NCBI GenBank assembly: GCA_022508865.1
Contig: JAFLUK010000011.1
Location: 1 to 22,308, forward strand
DNA from: Oscillospiraceae bacterium
GTDB lineage: Bacteria > Bacillota > Clostridia > Oscillospirales > Acutalibacteraceae
Length of the DNA: 22,308 bases
Direction: 5' to 3'
Part shown: one piece after another, positions 15,319-22,308 of the stretch
How the letters are laid out: each line of letters starts with the position of its first letter
Numbering within the stretch: position 1 is the first letter of the stretch
The notes under the pieces: generated by a model
The model's input: only the letters and a program-made list of their open reading frames with translations
Told to the model about the DNA's origin: nothing
The model's database searches: none
Translations under genes and position numbers: made by a program

Positions 15319-15347
15319 TTGACAACTATATCGGCAGGCGTTATAAT
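15319..15347 (+). promoter_or_regulatory. Consensus promoter of the padR-DUF2812 operon
   Basis: TTGACA at 15319-15324 and TATAAT at 15342-15347 are both perfect matches with a 17-bp spacer. The spacer contains TATATCGG (15327-15334), the reverse complement of the CCGATATA core of the repeats downstream, which makes it a likely part of the operator. Confidence 0.9.
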
Positions 15348-15354
15348 CATTACA

Positions 15355-15417
15355 CAATCCGATATAACGGTTGTCGATATAATGGCTACCGATATAAAGG
15401 TTCCCGATATAGGATTG
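15355..15417 (+). repeat. Tandem 15-bp repeats in the padR leader (candidate operator array)
   Basis: GATATA recurs at 15361, 15376, 15391 and 15406, exactly 15 bp apart. The units read GATATAACGGTTGTC, GATATAATGGCTACC and GATATAAAGGTTCCC, then a degenerate GATATAGG. The array is bordered by the inverted pair CAATCC (15355-15360) and GGATTG (15412-15417). It lies just downstream of the -10 element, inside the about 124-nt leader, where a bound repressor would block transcription. PadR autorepression is the simplest reading. Confidence 0.8.
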
Positions 15418-15477
15418 GAACTTTTAAAATAGTGATTGTGGTTATAGCAGTAATCGTAACAGAAAGGGGATAATAAA

Positions 15478-15798
15478 ATGGGTGCACAAAAAAATTCACC
15501 TTTAACAGAGGCAGTATTCTATATTTTGCTGTCACTGTACACACCGCTCCACGGCTATGGAATAATGCAAAATGTAAAAAAACTTACAGAGGGTAGACTG
15601 AATATCGGTGCAGGTACACTTTACGGGGCGTTGAACACTTTGCTGTCAAAGGGTTTTATCTCGGTGTACAGTGGTGATGACCCTGCAAAAAAGGAATATA
15701 TCATTACACAAGAGGGTAAATCAGCTGTTGATACAGAGATTTTAAGATTGAAAGAGCTGGTTGCAAACGGAGAAAAGATTACAGGGGAGTCAAAGTGA
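15478..15798 (+). CDS. PadR family winged-helix transcriptional regulator
   Basis: A 106-residue PadR-type repressor. Nearly the whole length is the winged helix-turn-helix: EAVFYILLSLYTPLHGYGIMQ, the recognition-helix region GAGTLYGALNTLLSKGFI, and the wing KKEYIITQEGKSAV. The C-terminal dimerisation helix is short, as in the PadR subfamily-2 proteins. AAAGGGG precedes the ATG. The gene has a perfect consensus promoter with an iteron array in its leader and overlaps the DUF2812 gene, the common partner of this type of PadR. The effector is unknown; many relatives respond to membrane-active compounds or antibiotics. Confidence 0.93.
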   Translation: MGAQKNSPLTEAVFYILLSLYTPLHGYGIMQNVKKLTEGRLNIGAGTLYGALNTLLSKGFISVYSGDDPAKKEYIITQEGKSAVDTEILRLKELVANGEKITGESK

Positions 15799-16397
15799 TG
15801 AAAACTGAAAAGAACATTATTACAAAAGCAAAATTTTTCTTTGATATTGACAAGGAATTTGATTACATAAACGAGATGAACAAAAAGGGCTGGAAGCTTC
15901 TATACAACAAATGGGGAATATTTATGACCTTTGAAAAAACAAAGCCCGATGAATATTTTACCATAATGCATACAGAGAGCAAGAAGAATATAGCGAAGGT
16001 AACTGCATTTGCAGCACAGTGCGGTTACGAAAGTATCCCTCATACAATGGACGGGTTTGGTGAGGTTTTGTACCTTACAGGCAAAAAGTCAGGGGTGTCT
16101 GATGAATTTGTAAGCGGTGCCAATGAAAAAATAAATGTTTATAAAAGACTTAACAAAAAGCTTTTTTCTTTTATAATTACCTATATTATAATTGATTTGT
16201 TATTTGTTGCAGAAACAGCTTGTTATATAGGGGCGGCAATAAATACAGATTACGATTCTTTTCTTTTAAAGCTATCAGTTTTTACAGGTGCTTTTGCCCT
16301 GTTGTTTATAGGTTTTACAGTTAAGCTTGCTTCTATGTTCAGGAGATACAGGAAGAAAATAAAACAAATTAAACAAGACTCAATGATTTTTGAATAA
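15798..16397 (+). CDS. DUF2812 domain-containing membrane protein
   Basis: A 199-residue protein. The N-terminal soluble part (about 1-90) matches the DUF2812 pattern: an opening KAKFFFDIDKEFDYINEMNKKGWKL, followed by the W-G-I-F-x-F-E strand. Two membrane segments follow at roughly 115-138 and 150-172, then a basic tail (RRYRKKIKQIKQ). Its ATG overlaps the padR stop (TGATG), with GGGGAG 8 nt upstream, so translation is coupled. No biochemical function is known for this family; gene pairing suggests it is the output or the sensor arm of the PadR system, perhaps in membrane stress. Confidence 0.85.
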   Translation: MKTEKNIITKAKFFFDIDKEFDYINEMNKKGWKLLYNKWGIFMTFEKTKPDEYFTIMHTESKKNIAKVTAFAAQCGYESIPHTMDGFGEVLYLTGKKSGVSDEFVSGANEKINVYKRLNKKLFSFIITYIIIDLLFVAETACYIGAAINTDYDSFLLKLSVFTGAFALLFIGFTVKLASMFRRYRKKIKQIKQDSMIFE

Positions 16398-16406
16398 GCA
16401 AAAAAT

Positions 16407-16448
16407 AAGGCAGAGATTTAGTTTTAATAAAATCTCTGCCTTTGTTAT
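16407..16448. terminator. Bidirectional terminator between DUF2812 and flavin reductase genes
   Basis: A 13-bp stem, AAGGCAGAGATTT (16407-16419) with AAATCTCTGCCTT (16430-16442), has a 10-nt loop. On the minus strand it is followed by TTATTTTTTG, so it serves the convergent flavin reductase gene at least as well as the plus-strand operon. Confidence 0.9.
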
Positions 16449-16463
16449 TATTTGTATTGAGCT

Positions 16464-16976
16464 TTATTCCTTAACAAGCACCTTTACAATTTCCGAAATA
16501 TACATTTTGTGCCAGTCGCTGCCGTCAGGTGCGTAGCAGTCAAGAACACTTTTGTCCACAACACTTTGGCTGTCCATATCCTGTGCGTACATTTTTCTGC
16601 AAATCAGAACAACCTTGCTCTCTGCAAAATACGGTGCCTTTTCATTGTTTACCACTGTAAGTCCTGTTTCTTTTACCTTGTCAATGTCCCTGCCGCTTTC
16701 CTTGCCGCAAAGCGCAAGGGCACTTCTGTACTCCTGGGGAAGAAAAGAAATTCCAAAGTATTCACCCTCTTCAAGATAGCTGAATGTGTACCTTTGGGGT
16801 CTTATAAATGTAAAGGTAACAGGCTTGTTCCACATAATTCCCATACCGCCCCAGGAAACTGTCATCATATTTACTTTTTCCTTTGTGTCCACTGTAACAA
16901 GTCCCCAGTCCTTGCCAATCAGCTTGCAGGCGTTTTCCTGTAATTCATTTGCAGGGATTTCTCTAAAATTGCTCAT
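16464..16976 (-). CDS. Flavin reductase-domain (FMN-binding split-barrel) protein
   Basis: A 170-residue protein of the flavin reductase-like, FMN-binding split-barrel superfamily. Typical features are the early strand GLVTVDTKEKVNMMTVSWGGMG, the substrate/flavin contact region FTFIRPQRYTFSYLEEGEYFGISFL, and the conserved late segment CGKESGRDIDKVKETGL. Relatives use NAD(P)H or other donors to reduce flavins or bind FMN tightly in anaerobes; the actual donor and partner here are unknown. AAAGGAG lies upstream of the ATG. It is transcribed alone, away from argG, and shares with argG an upstream region containing ARG-box-like sites. Confidence 0.85.
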   Translation of the reverse strand: MSNFREIPANELQENACKLIGKDWGLVTVDTKEKVNMMTVSWGGMGIMWNKPVTFTFIRPQRYTFSYLEEGEYFGISFLPQEYRSALALCGKESGRDIDKVKETGLTVVNNEKAPYFAESKVVLICRKMYAQDMDSQSVVDKSVLDCYAPDGSDWHKMYISEIVKVLVKE

Positions 16977-17021
16977 AAATAATTCTCCTTTGCCTTTTTA
17001 TTTATTATACTAAACACTAAT

Positions 17022-17051
17022 AATATAACATATATATAACACTTTTTGCAA
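17022..17051 (-). promoter_or_regulatory. Possible promoter of the flavin reductase gene
   Basis: On the minus strand TTGCAA (17051-17046) and TATATT (17027-17022) have an 18-bp spacer, leaving a leader of about 40 nt. The region is very AT-rich, so chance matches are likely. Confidence 0.4.
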
Positions 17052-17056
17052 GAAAA

Positions 17057-17110
17057 TGAATAATATGCATCAATAATGAATATTTATGCATTGGATTTGC
17101 ATATATTCAT
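17057..17110. promoter_or_regulatory. Cluster of three ARG-box-like operators (ArgR/AhrC)
   Basis: TGAATAATATGCAT (17057-17070), TGAATATTTATGCAT (17077-17091) and TGCATATATTCAT (17098-17110) each resemble the 18-bp imperfect palindrome bound by arginine repressor (core TGAAT-4-ATTCA). Starts are 20 and 21 bp apart, close to the two-helical-turn spacing typical of paired ARG boxes. They lie between the divergent flavin reductase and argG genes. No argR gene is in the window. Confidence 0.65.
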
Positions 17111-17243
17111 TTAATGATTAAGGGGGTAGTATTATGTAAAATATAGTGATAACAAAGGAATATGGTGAGTATTGGTTAAAATTACCCTGTTTTAGCCTGC
17201 TGGAAATAAGGTTTTGTGAAAAACTGATAAAAAATAGAAATTT

Positions 17244-17293
17244 TGAATATTTATGCAAAAAAATCTTGATTTTCTGTATAATTGGTGTATAAT
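17244..17293 (+). promoter_or_regulatory. argG promoter with proximal ARG-box-like site
   Basis: TTGATT (17266-17271) and consensus TATAAT (17288-17293) have a 16-bp spacer. The sequence TGAATATTTATGCA (17244-17257), identical to the core of the middle distal box, ends 8 bp before the -35. Together with the distal cluster this suggests arginine-dependent repression by DNA looping. Apart from these sites, an SD-like AGGGGG followed by ATG-TAA at 17121-17139 is the only other feature noted in the 16977-17343 gap. Confidence 0.65.
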
Positions 17294-17343
17294 GTAATAC
17301 AGAAAATAAACAACCCCTTTGGGTATGAAAGGAATATAGAATT

Positions 17344-18567
17344 ATGGCAGACAACAGTATTAAAAAAGTAGTTCTTGCTTATTCAGGCGGACTTGACACA
17401 TCAATTATCATTCCTTGGTTAAAGGAAAACTATAATAACTGTGAGGTTATTGCAGTGTCCGGTGACGTTGGACAGGGCACAGAGCTTGACGGCCTTGAAG
17501 AAAAGGCAATCAAAACAGGTGCAAGCAAGCTGTATATTGAGGACCTTAACAAGGAATTTGTTGAGGATTATGTTTTCCAGACAGTTAAGGCTGACGCAGT
17601 GTATGAGGGCAAGTACCTTCTTGGTACATCCTTTGCTCGTCCAATCATTGCAAAAAGACTTGTAGAAATTGCAAAGGCAGAGGGCGCCGACGCTATCTGT
17701 CACGGATGTACAGGTAAGGGTAACGATCAGGTTCGTTTTGAACTGGCTATCAAGGCTTATGCTCCTGATATGAAGATTATTGCTCCTTGGAGAACATGGG
17801 AATTTAAGTCCCGTGATGAAGAAATTGAATATGCAGAAAAGATGGGTATTCCTCTGAAGATTAACAGAGAAACTAATTACTCAAAGGATAAGAATTTATG
17901 GCATTTAAGCCACGAAGGTCTTGATCTTGAGGACCCTGCAAATGAACCAAAATATAACGACCCTAACTTCCTTGAAATGGGTGTCAGCCCTGAACAGGCT
18001 CCCGACAAGGCTACATATATTACACTCCACTTTGAACAGGGTATTCCAACAGCCATTGACGGCGTTGAAATGGAGGGTGTAGAAATTGTTAAAAAGCTCA
18101 ATGAGGTTGGCGGAGCTAACGGCATTGGCATTACAGATATGATAGAAAATCGTCTGGTAGGTATGAAGAGCCGTGGTGTTTATGAAACTCCCGGTGGTAC
18201 AATCCTCTACTATGCTCACAAAAAGCTGGAGGAGCTTACCCTTGACAGAGATACATTCCACTATATGGAACTTGTTTCCAACCGTTTTGCAGAGCTTGTA
18301 TACTACGGTCAGTGGTACACACCTTTAAGAGAGGCTCTCTCTGCATTTGTTGACCAGGTTAACACTGTGGTAACAGGTGACGTAAAGATGAAACTGTACA
18401 AGGGCAACATTATTGACGCAGGTGTAACTTCACCATACTCACTGTATGACGAGGATATAGCAACCTTTGACGAAGATGAGGTTTACGACCAGAACGACAG
18501 CGCAGGCTTCATTAACCTCTTTGGTCTTCCAATCAAGGTTCGTGCCAAGAAGGGTCTTATCAAGTAA
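17344..18567 (+). CDS. argG: Argininosuccinate synthase
   Basis: A 407-residue ArgG, which joins citrulline and aspartate with ATP hydrolysis to AMP in the penultimate step of arginine synthesis. The N-type ATP pyrophosphatase loop S14-G-G-L-D-T-S20 is intact, as are the family stretches HGCTGKGNDQVRFE and APWRTWEF, and the later LWHLSHEGLDLEDP. Length is normal. AAAGGA precedes the ATG. It is the first of four consecutive arginine genes and lies behind the ARG-box region. A hairpin follows the stop, so argG may also be expressed apart from argH. Confidence 0.98.
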   Translation: MADNSIKKVVLAYSGGLDTSIIIPWLKENYNNCEVIAVSGDVGQGTELDGLEEKAIKTGASKLYIEDLNKEFVEDYVFQTVKADAVYEGKYLLGTSFARPIIAKRLVEIAKAEGADAICHGCTGKGNDQVRFELAIKAYAPDMKIIAPWRTWEFKSRDEEIEYAEKMGIPLKINRETNYSKDKNLWHLSHEGLDLEDPANEPKYNDPNFLEMGVSPEQAPDKATYITLHFEQGIPTAIDGVEMEGVEIVKKLNEVGGANGIGITDMIENRLVGMKSRGVYETPGGTILYYAHKKLEELTLDRDTFHYMELVSNRFAELVYYGQWYTPLREALSAFVDQVNTVVTGDVKMKLYKGNIIDAGVTSPYSLYDEDIATFDEDEVYDQNDSAGFINLFGLPIKVRAKKGLIK

Positions 18568-18600
18568 TAGGTTCGTTGAACTTTAGTATTTAAAGTATTT

Positions 18601-18637
18601 AAAGTCCGCAGGGTACTTGCGGACTTTATGTCGTTTT
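18601..18637 (+). terminator. Hairpin (probable partial terminator) between argG and argH
   Basis: A perfect 9-bp stem, AAAGTCCGC (18601-18609) with GCGGACTTT (18619-18627), has a 9-nt loop. The T-run (GTTTTT) starts only after ATGTC, so termination may be incomplete. I see no convincing new promoter between here and argH, which favours read-through. Confidence 0.6.
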
Positions 18638-18739
18638 TAAAGGGTGTGGCTTGCACCACAATATATAGTGTGTGCTGTATTGTTGCTATACAAACACACA
18701 ATATGTTGATTTTTAATTATTCCGTATGAGGTGAAAATA

Positions 18740-20110
18740 ATGCAGCTTTGGCAGGGCAGATTTAAAAAATCTCTATCAAAAACCACAAATGACTTTAACT
18801 CCTCAATCTCCTTTGATTCAAGAATGTTCAGAGAGGATATTGAGGGCTCAATAGCTCACGCAACAATGCTTGGAGAAACAGGTATTATCAAAAAAGAGGA
18901 GTCCCAAAACATCATTGAGGGGCTAAAAAGCATTTTGGAGGACTTGCTTTCAGGCAAGCTCCAATTTGATATGGAGTGCGAGGATATTCACACTTTTATT
19001 GAGGGTGAGCTTACAAGAAGAATCGGCGACGACGGCAAAAGACTTCACACAGCAAGAAGCCGTAACGACCAGGTTGCAGTTGATGTTAAGTTGTATCTCC
19101 GAAAAGAAGTGGAGGAGATTATTACCCTTCTTGAAGAACTGATTGCAGTTATTGCCTCAAAGGCTAAAGAATATTACGATGCCGTAATGCCCGGCTATAC
19201 CCATTTGCAAAGGGCGCAACCTATTACACTTGGGCATCATCTCCTTGCTTACGGAGAAATGTTTTTAAGGGACCTTTCCCGTCTTAAGGACTGTAAAAAG
19301 AGAATGAATGTAAACCCCCTTGGCTCATGTGCTCTGGCGGGAACAACATATCCCATTGACAGACAGATGACATCAAGTCTTTTGGGCTTTGATGCGCCAA
19401 CAAACAACTCCCTTGACGGTGTGTCCGACAGGGACTACTGTCTTGAAATTGCAAGTGACCTTTCAATTATTATGGTTCATCTTTCAAGATTTTCGGAAGA
19501 AATGATTATGTGGTGCAGTTGGGAATTTAAGTTTGTAGAATTGGACGATGCATTTTCCACAGGCTCATCAATTATGCCACAGAAAAAGAATCCTGACATC
19601 GCAGAGCTTGTAAGAGGAAAAAGCGGCAGAGTTTTTGGCGACACAATGGGTTTGCTTACAGCTATGAAGGGTATTGCCCTTGCTTATAACAAGGATATGC
19701 AGGAGGACAAGGAGCAGATTTTTGATGCAGTTGACTCTGTGAAAATGTGCCTTATTTCCTTTACCCCAATGCTTGATACAATGACAGTTATCAGGGAAAA
19801 TATGAGAAAGGCGGCAGCAGGCGGATTTATTAACGCAACCGACTGTGCAGACTACCTTACCAAAAAGGGTGTGCCTTTCAGAGATGCTTACAAGGCAACA
19901 GGGGCACTTGTTGCAAGATGTATTGATTTGGGCACCGATTTAGAAAACCTTCCAATGGAAGAATACAAAAAGGTACACGATACCTTTGACAAGGGTGTGT
20001 ATGAAGCAATTAACCTTGAAAAATGTGTTGCAGACAGAACATCCTTTGGCGGCCCTGCACCTGAAAATGTTCTTATGCAGGCAGAGGAAATGCTTAAAAA
20101 GGTTAAATAA
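18740..20110 (+). CDS. argH: Argininosuccinate lyase
   Basis: A 456-residue lyase that splits argininosuccinate into arginine and fumarate. It belongs to the fumarase/aspartase superfamily and carries the signature GSSIMPQKKNPD at 275-285, with S276/S277 in the mobile catalytic loop. Other conserved blocks are LHTARSRNDQVA, PGYTHLQRAQP and the substrate-binding LDGVSDRDY. The opening LWQGRF is typical of ArgH. The ATG at 18740 has GAGGTGA 5-6 nt upstream; the in-frame GTG at 18731 lies inside that site and was rejected. It follows argG by about 170 bp and precedes argC by 39 bp. Confidence 0.98.
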   Translation: MQLWQGRFKKSLSKTTNDFNSSISFDSRMFREDIEGSIAHATMLGETGIIKKEESQNIIEGLKSILEDLLSGKLQFDMECEDIHTFIEGELTRRIGDDGKRLHTARSRNDQVAVDVKLYLRKEVEEIITLLEELIAVIASKAKEYYDAVMPGYTHLQRAQPITLGHHLLAYGEMFLRDLSRLKDCKKRMNVNPLGSCALAGTTYPIDRQMTSSLLGFDAPTNNSLDGVSDRDYCLEIASDLSIIMVHLSRFSEEMIMWCSWEFKFVELDDAFSTGSSIMPQKKNPDIAELVRGKSGRVFGDTMGLLTAMKGIALAYNKDMQEDKEQIFDAVDSVKMCLISFTPMLDTMTVIRENMRKAAAGGFINATDCADYLTKKGVPFRDAYKATGALVARCIDLGTDLENLPMEEYKKVHDTFDKGVYEAINLEKCVADRTSFGGPAPENVLMQAEEMLKKVK

Positions 20111-20149
20111 TTTTCCAATAAACAGTGTAGTAAACAGAGGTACAGATAA

Positions 20150-21184
20150 ATGATAAAAGCAGGTATTATCGGTGCAACAGGCTATGCAGGAGCAGAGCTT
20201 GTTCGCCTTCTTACAAACCATCCAAACGCAGAGGTTGCGGCAATCAGCTCTGTTAGCTTTGAGGGTAAAAAATTAAGTGATGTTTACAAAAGTTATCTTA
20301 ATATTAACGATATGATTTGCGAAAATGCAGATGCAGTGACAGAAAAGTCAGACGTAATCTTTGCGGCCCTTCCTCACGGGCTTAGTCAGGAACTTGCAAA
20401 GAAGTGCTATGACAGGGGTAAGGTGTTTATTGACCTTGGCGCCGACTTCCGCCTTGAAAGCGAAGAGGAATATAAGGAATGGTACAATGGTGAATATATC
20501 CACAAGGAGCTTCACCAAATGGCGGTTTACGGTCTGCCTGAATTTTACAGAGATAAAATCAAGGACGCAAAAATAATTGCAAACCCCGGCTGCTATACAA
20601 CCTGTTCACCGCTGGCGCTTGTCCCTGCACTTAATGCAGGGGTAATTGACACAAAGGGTATTATCTGCGACTGCAAAAGCGGAGTTACAGGAGCAGGCAG
20701 AGGACTTTCACAGGGTAATCACTATCCCGAACTTAACGAGGGTTTTCACCCCTACAAGGTGGCAAGTCACCGCCATACTCCGGAAATTGAGCAGACTCTT
20801 ACCTCCTTTGCAGGAGAAAAGGTCACAATAACCTTTGTTCCTCATCTTCTTCCTGTTAACAGGGGTATTCTGGCAACATGCTACGCTCCGCTGAAAAAAG
20901 ATATTACAATGGAACAGTTAAGAGAGATTTATTCCGATTTTTATAAGGGTGAATATTTTATCAGACTTCTTGATGAGGGTGAGGTTGCTGACATTCACAA
21001 TGTTAAGTACAGCAACTTTTGCGATGTTTCCCTTCATTTGGACAAAAGAGCAAACCTTCTTGTTGCAGTTTCTGCCATTGACAATATGGTTAAGGGTGCA
21101 GCAGGACAGGCTATTCAGAATATGAACATCATTTTCGGACTTAAGGAAACAGCAGGTCTGGAAATTGTTCCACCGGCCTTTTAA
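20150..21184 (+). CDS. argC: N-acetyl-gamma-glutamyl-phosphate reductase
   Basis: A 344-residue NADPH-dependent reductase that converts N-acetylglutamyl phosphate to N-acetylglutamate semialdehyde, the third step of the acetylated ornithine route. The nucleotide-binding GATGYAG motif lies at 8-14 and the catalytic cysteine is C148 in NPGCYTT. The histidine-rich segment SHRHTPEIEQ matches the type-1 (long) ArgC form. GAGGT precedes the ATG. The gene is 39 bp after argH and 68 bp before argJ, with no terminator between them, which fits one transcript. Confidence 0.97.
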   Translation: MIKAGIIGATGYAGAELVRLLTNHPNAEVAAISSVSFEGKKLSDVYKSYLNINDMICENADAVTEKSDVIFAALPHGLSQELAKKCYDRGKVFIDLGADFRLESEEEYKEWYNGEYIHKELHQMAVYGLPEFYRDKIKDAKIIANPGCYTTCSPLALVPALNAGVIDTKGIICDCKSGVTGAGRGLSQGNHYPELNEGFHPYKVASHRHTPEIEQTLTSFAGEKVTITFVPHLLPVNRGILATCYAPLKKDITMEQLREIYSDFYKGEYFIRLLDEGEVADIHNVKYSNFCDVSLHLDKRANLLVAVSAIDNMVKGAAGQAIQNMNIIFGLKETAGLEIVPPAF

Positions 21185-21252
21185 ATAATTTGGATTTAAA
21201 AAGACTTCCTTTGCAATAAAGGCTTATAAAAACTACAAAAGAGATGTATAAT

Positions 21253-22308
21253 ATGGATTTTAAATTTATTGATGGCACAATTACAACACCAAAGGGTTTT
21301 ACAGGTGCAGGAATTTGTGCAGGAATAAAAGAGGGTAACAAAACAAAAAAAGATGTTATGATGGTGAAATGTGATACCCTTTGTAATGCTGCTGCTGTGT
21401 ATACAAAAAATCTTGTAAAGTCAGATGCAATCCTTGTTACACGGGAGCATTTAAAGAACGGAAAAGCACAGGCTATAGTAGCAAACAGCGGCAATGCCAA
21501 CACCTGCAATGCAGACGGTCGCATTGTTGCCGAAAACATATGCAAAATATGCGCCTCTGTTCTTGAAGTTGAGGAAAATGACATTATTATTGCTTCCACA
21601 GGAGTAATCGGCCAGCCTCTTCCAATCAAGCCCTTTGAAAAAAGTCTTCCTCAAATGAAAAGCCTTATGAGCAATAGTGGAGGCACAGACTGTGCAGAGG
21701 CTATTATGACCACAGATACAGTAAAAAAAGAAATGGCTATGGAAATGACCCTTGACGGCAAAAAAGTAACCATTGGCGGTATAGCAAAGGGAAGCGGTAT
21801 GATACACATTAATATGGGTACAATGCTTTCATTTGTTACAACAGACGCTGCAATCAGCAGTGAGATGCTGGAATGTGCTTTAAGGGAAGCAGTAGAGGAC
21901 AGCTACAATATGGTGTCTGTTGACGGTGATACTTCCACAAACGATACCCTTGCAATTATGGCAAGCGGAAAGGCAGGCAACAAAGAAATTACCCAAAAAA
22001 ATCAGGACTATCACATCTTTGTTTCAGGTCTTACAGAAGCCTTCAAATCCCTTGCAAAACAGCTTGCAAAGGACGGAGAGGGAGCAAGCAAGCTTCTTAT
22101 CTGCAATGTAACAGGAGCAAAGACAAAAAAAGATGCAAGGGGCATTGCAAAGACAGTAATCGGCTCGTCCCTTGTAAAGACTGCAATGTTCGGCGCAGAT
22201 GCTAACTGGGGCAGGGTGCTTTGTGCAATCGGCTACAGCGGTATGGATGTGGACATTAACAAGGTGAATGTTTCCTTTGTCAGCGAAGGGGGAGGAATAT
22301 CTGTCTGT
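21253..22308 (+). CDS. argJ: Bifunctional glutamate N-acetyltransferase/amino-acid acetyltransferase ArgJ (3' truncated by window edge)
   Basis: The first 352 codons of ArgJ, which recycles the acetyl group from N-acetylornithine to glutamate and often also makes N-acetylglutamate from acetyl-CoA. ArgJ cleaves itself before a threonine that becomes the nucleophile; here this is T190 in KGSGMIHINMGTMLSF. The residues before it differ slightly from the common HPNMAT form, but the threonine is present. Further family motifs are VANSGNANTCNA, MTTDT, VDGDTSTNDT and FGADANWGRVL. The ATG at 21253 has AAAAGAG upstream; an in-frame ATG at 21244 is a weaker alternative. The roughly 50-60 missing C-terminal residues lie beyond the window, where argB, argD and argF may follow. 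Confidence 0.96.
   Translation, partial: MDFKFIDGTITTPKGFTGAGICAGIKEGNKTKKDVMMVKCDTLCNAAAVYTKNLVKSDAILVTREHLKNGKAQAIVANSGNANTCNADGRIVAENICKICASVLEVEENDIIIASTGVIGQPLPIKPFEKSLPQMKSLMSNSGGTDCAEAIMTTDTVKKEMAMEMTLDGKKVTIGGIAKGSGMIHINMGTMLSFVTTDAAISSEMLECALREAVEDSYNMVSVDGDTSTNDTLAIMASGKAGNKEITQKNQDYHIFVSGLTEAFKSLAKQLAKDGEGASKLLICNVTGAKTKKDARGIAKTVIGSSLVKTAMFGADANWGRVLCAIGYSGMDVDINKVNVSFVSEGGGISVC

Noticed and set aside
15288..15473. Small open frame of 61 codons with RYNG-like pentapeptide repeats ahead of padR
   Set aside because: The repeats are simply the 15-bp DNA iterons read in frame (15 is a multiple of 3, so the frame stays open). The consensus promoter of padR lies inside the frame, and the ribosome site is poorly spaced.
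17162..17179. Five-codon leader peptide upstream of argG
   Set aside because: The AAAGGA site is only 2 nt from the ATG, and the peptide has no arginine codons that would suggest attenuation.
18640..18720. Second promoter or attenuator between argG and argH
   Set aside because: There are GTGTG/CACAC repeats and several TTG-like hexamers, but no -35/-10 pair with acceptable spacing and no stable hairpin with a U-run.
1..22308. CRISPR array, transposon, prophage, toxin-antitoxin or biosynthetic cluster
   Set aside because: No spaced direct repeats of CRISPR type, transposase, integrase, phage or NRPS/PKS-like proteins are visible. The only tandem repeat is the short padR iteron block.

Overview
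The window reads as a chromosomal segment of a strictly anaerobic, fermentative Gram-positive bacterium of the class Clostridia. An Oscillospirales/Ruminococcaceae-type genome is my best guess, by inference only. The reasons are moderate-to-low GC (roughly 40%), AT-rich spacers with sigma-A-type promoters and U-tailed hairpin terminators, GGAGG-type ribosome binding sites, a three-gene [FeFe]-hydrogenase maturation set, a PadR/DUF2812 pair and AhrC/ArgR-like boxes. Nearly all genes belong to known families, and the window holds no tRNA, rRNA, transposase, prophage or CRISPR array that I can see.

Layout, left to right. (1) 1-487: 3' end of glmS with its terminator. (2) 538-3908: a cell-wall operon encoding an FHA-FtsW/RodA fusion and a class B penicillin-binding protein, with a clear promoter and terminator. 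(3) 3918-6951: secA with its own promoter, ending at a two-way terminator shared with the convergent hydF. (4) 6953-11240, minus strand: TM1266-type regulator, hydE, hydG and hydF, transcribed in that order. A strong promoter lies about 165 nt ahead of the first gene, and the leader ends in a terminator just before the first ribosome binding site. (5) 11287-12871, minus: a CaCA-family Na+/Ca2+ antiporter and a cyclophilin peptidyl-prolyl isomerase. (6) 12982-15247, plus: a ComEC-like metallo-beta-lactamase lipoprotein and a FkbM methyltransferase. (7) 15319-16442, plus: padR and a DUF2812 membrane protein, with a consensus promoter and a tandem 15-bp repeat in the leader. (8) 16464-17051, minus: a flavin-reductase-domain protein. 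(9) 17057-22308, plus: arginine biosynthesis argG-argH-argC-argJ (argJ runs off the end), preceded by several ARG-box-like sites.

How the parts work together. The FHA-RodA protein and the PBP form a polymerase/transpeptidase pair for peptidoglycan; the FHA domain suggests control by Ser/Thr phosphorylation. HydE, HydG and HydF build the H-cluster of [FeFe]-hydrogenase, whose structural gene is not in the window. ArgC and ArgJ belong to the acetylated-ornithine half of arginine synthesis, and ArgG and ArgH complete it from citrulline.

The most promising unexplained signals are: the hydrogenase-maturation leader, with possible terminator/antiterminator exchange; a perfect 9-bp dyad over its -35 box; the 15-bp iterons in the padR leader; a near-leaderless arrangement for the lipoprotein gene; and low GC in hydE compared with hydG in the same operon.
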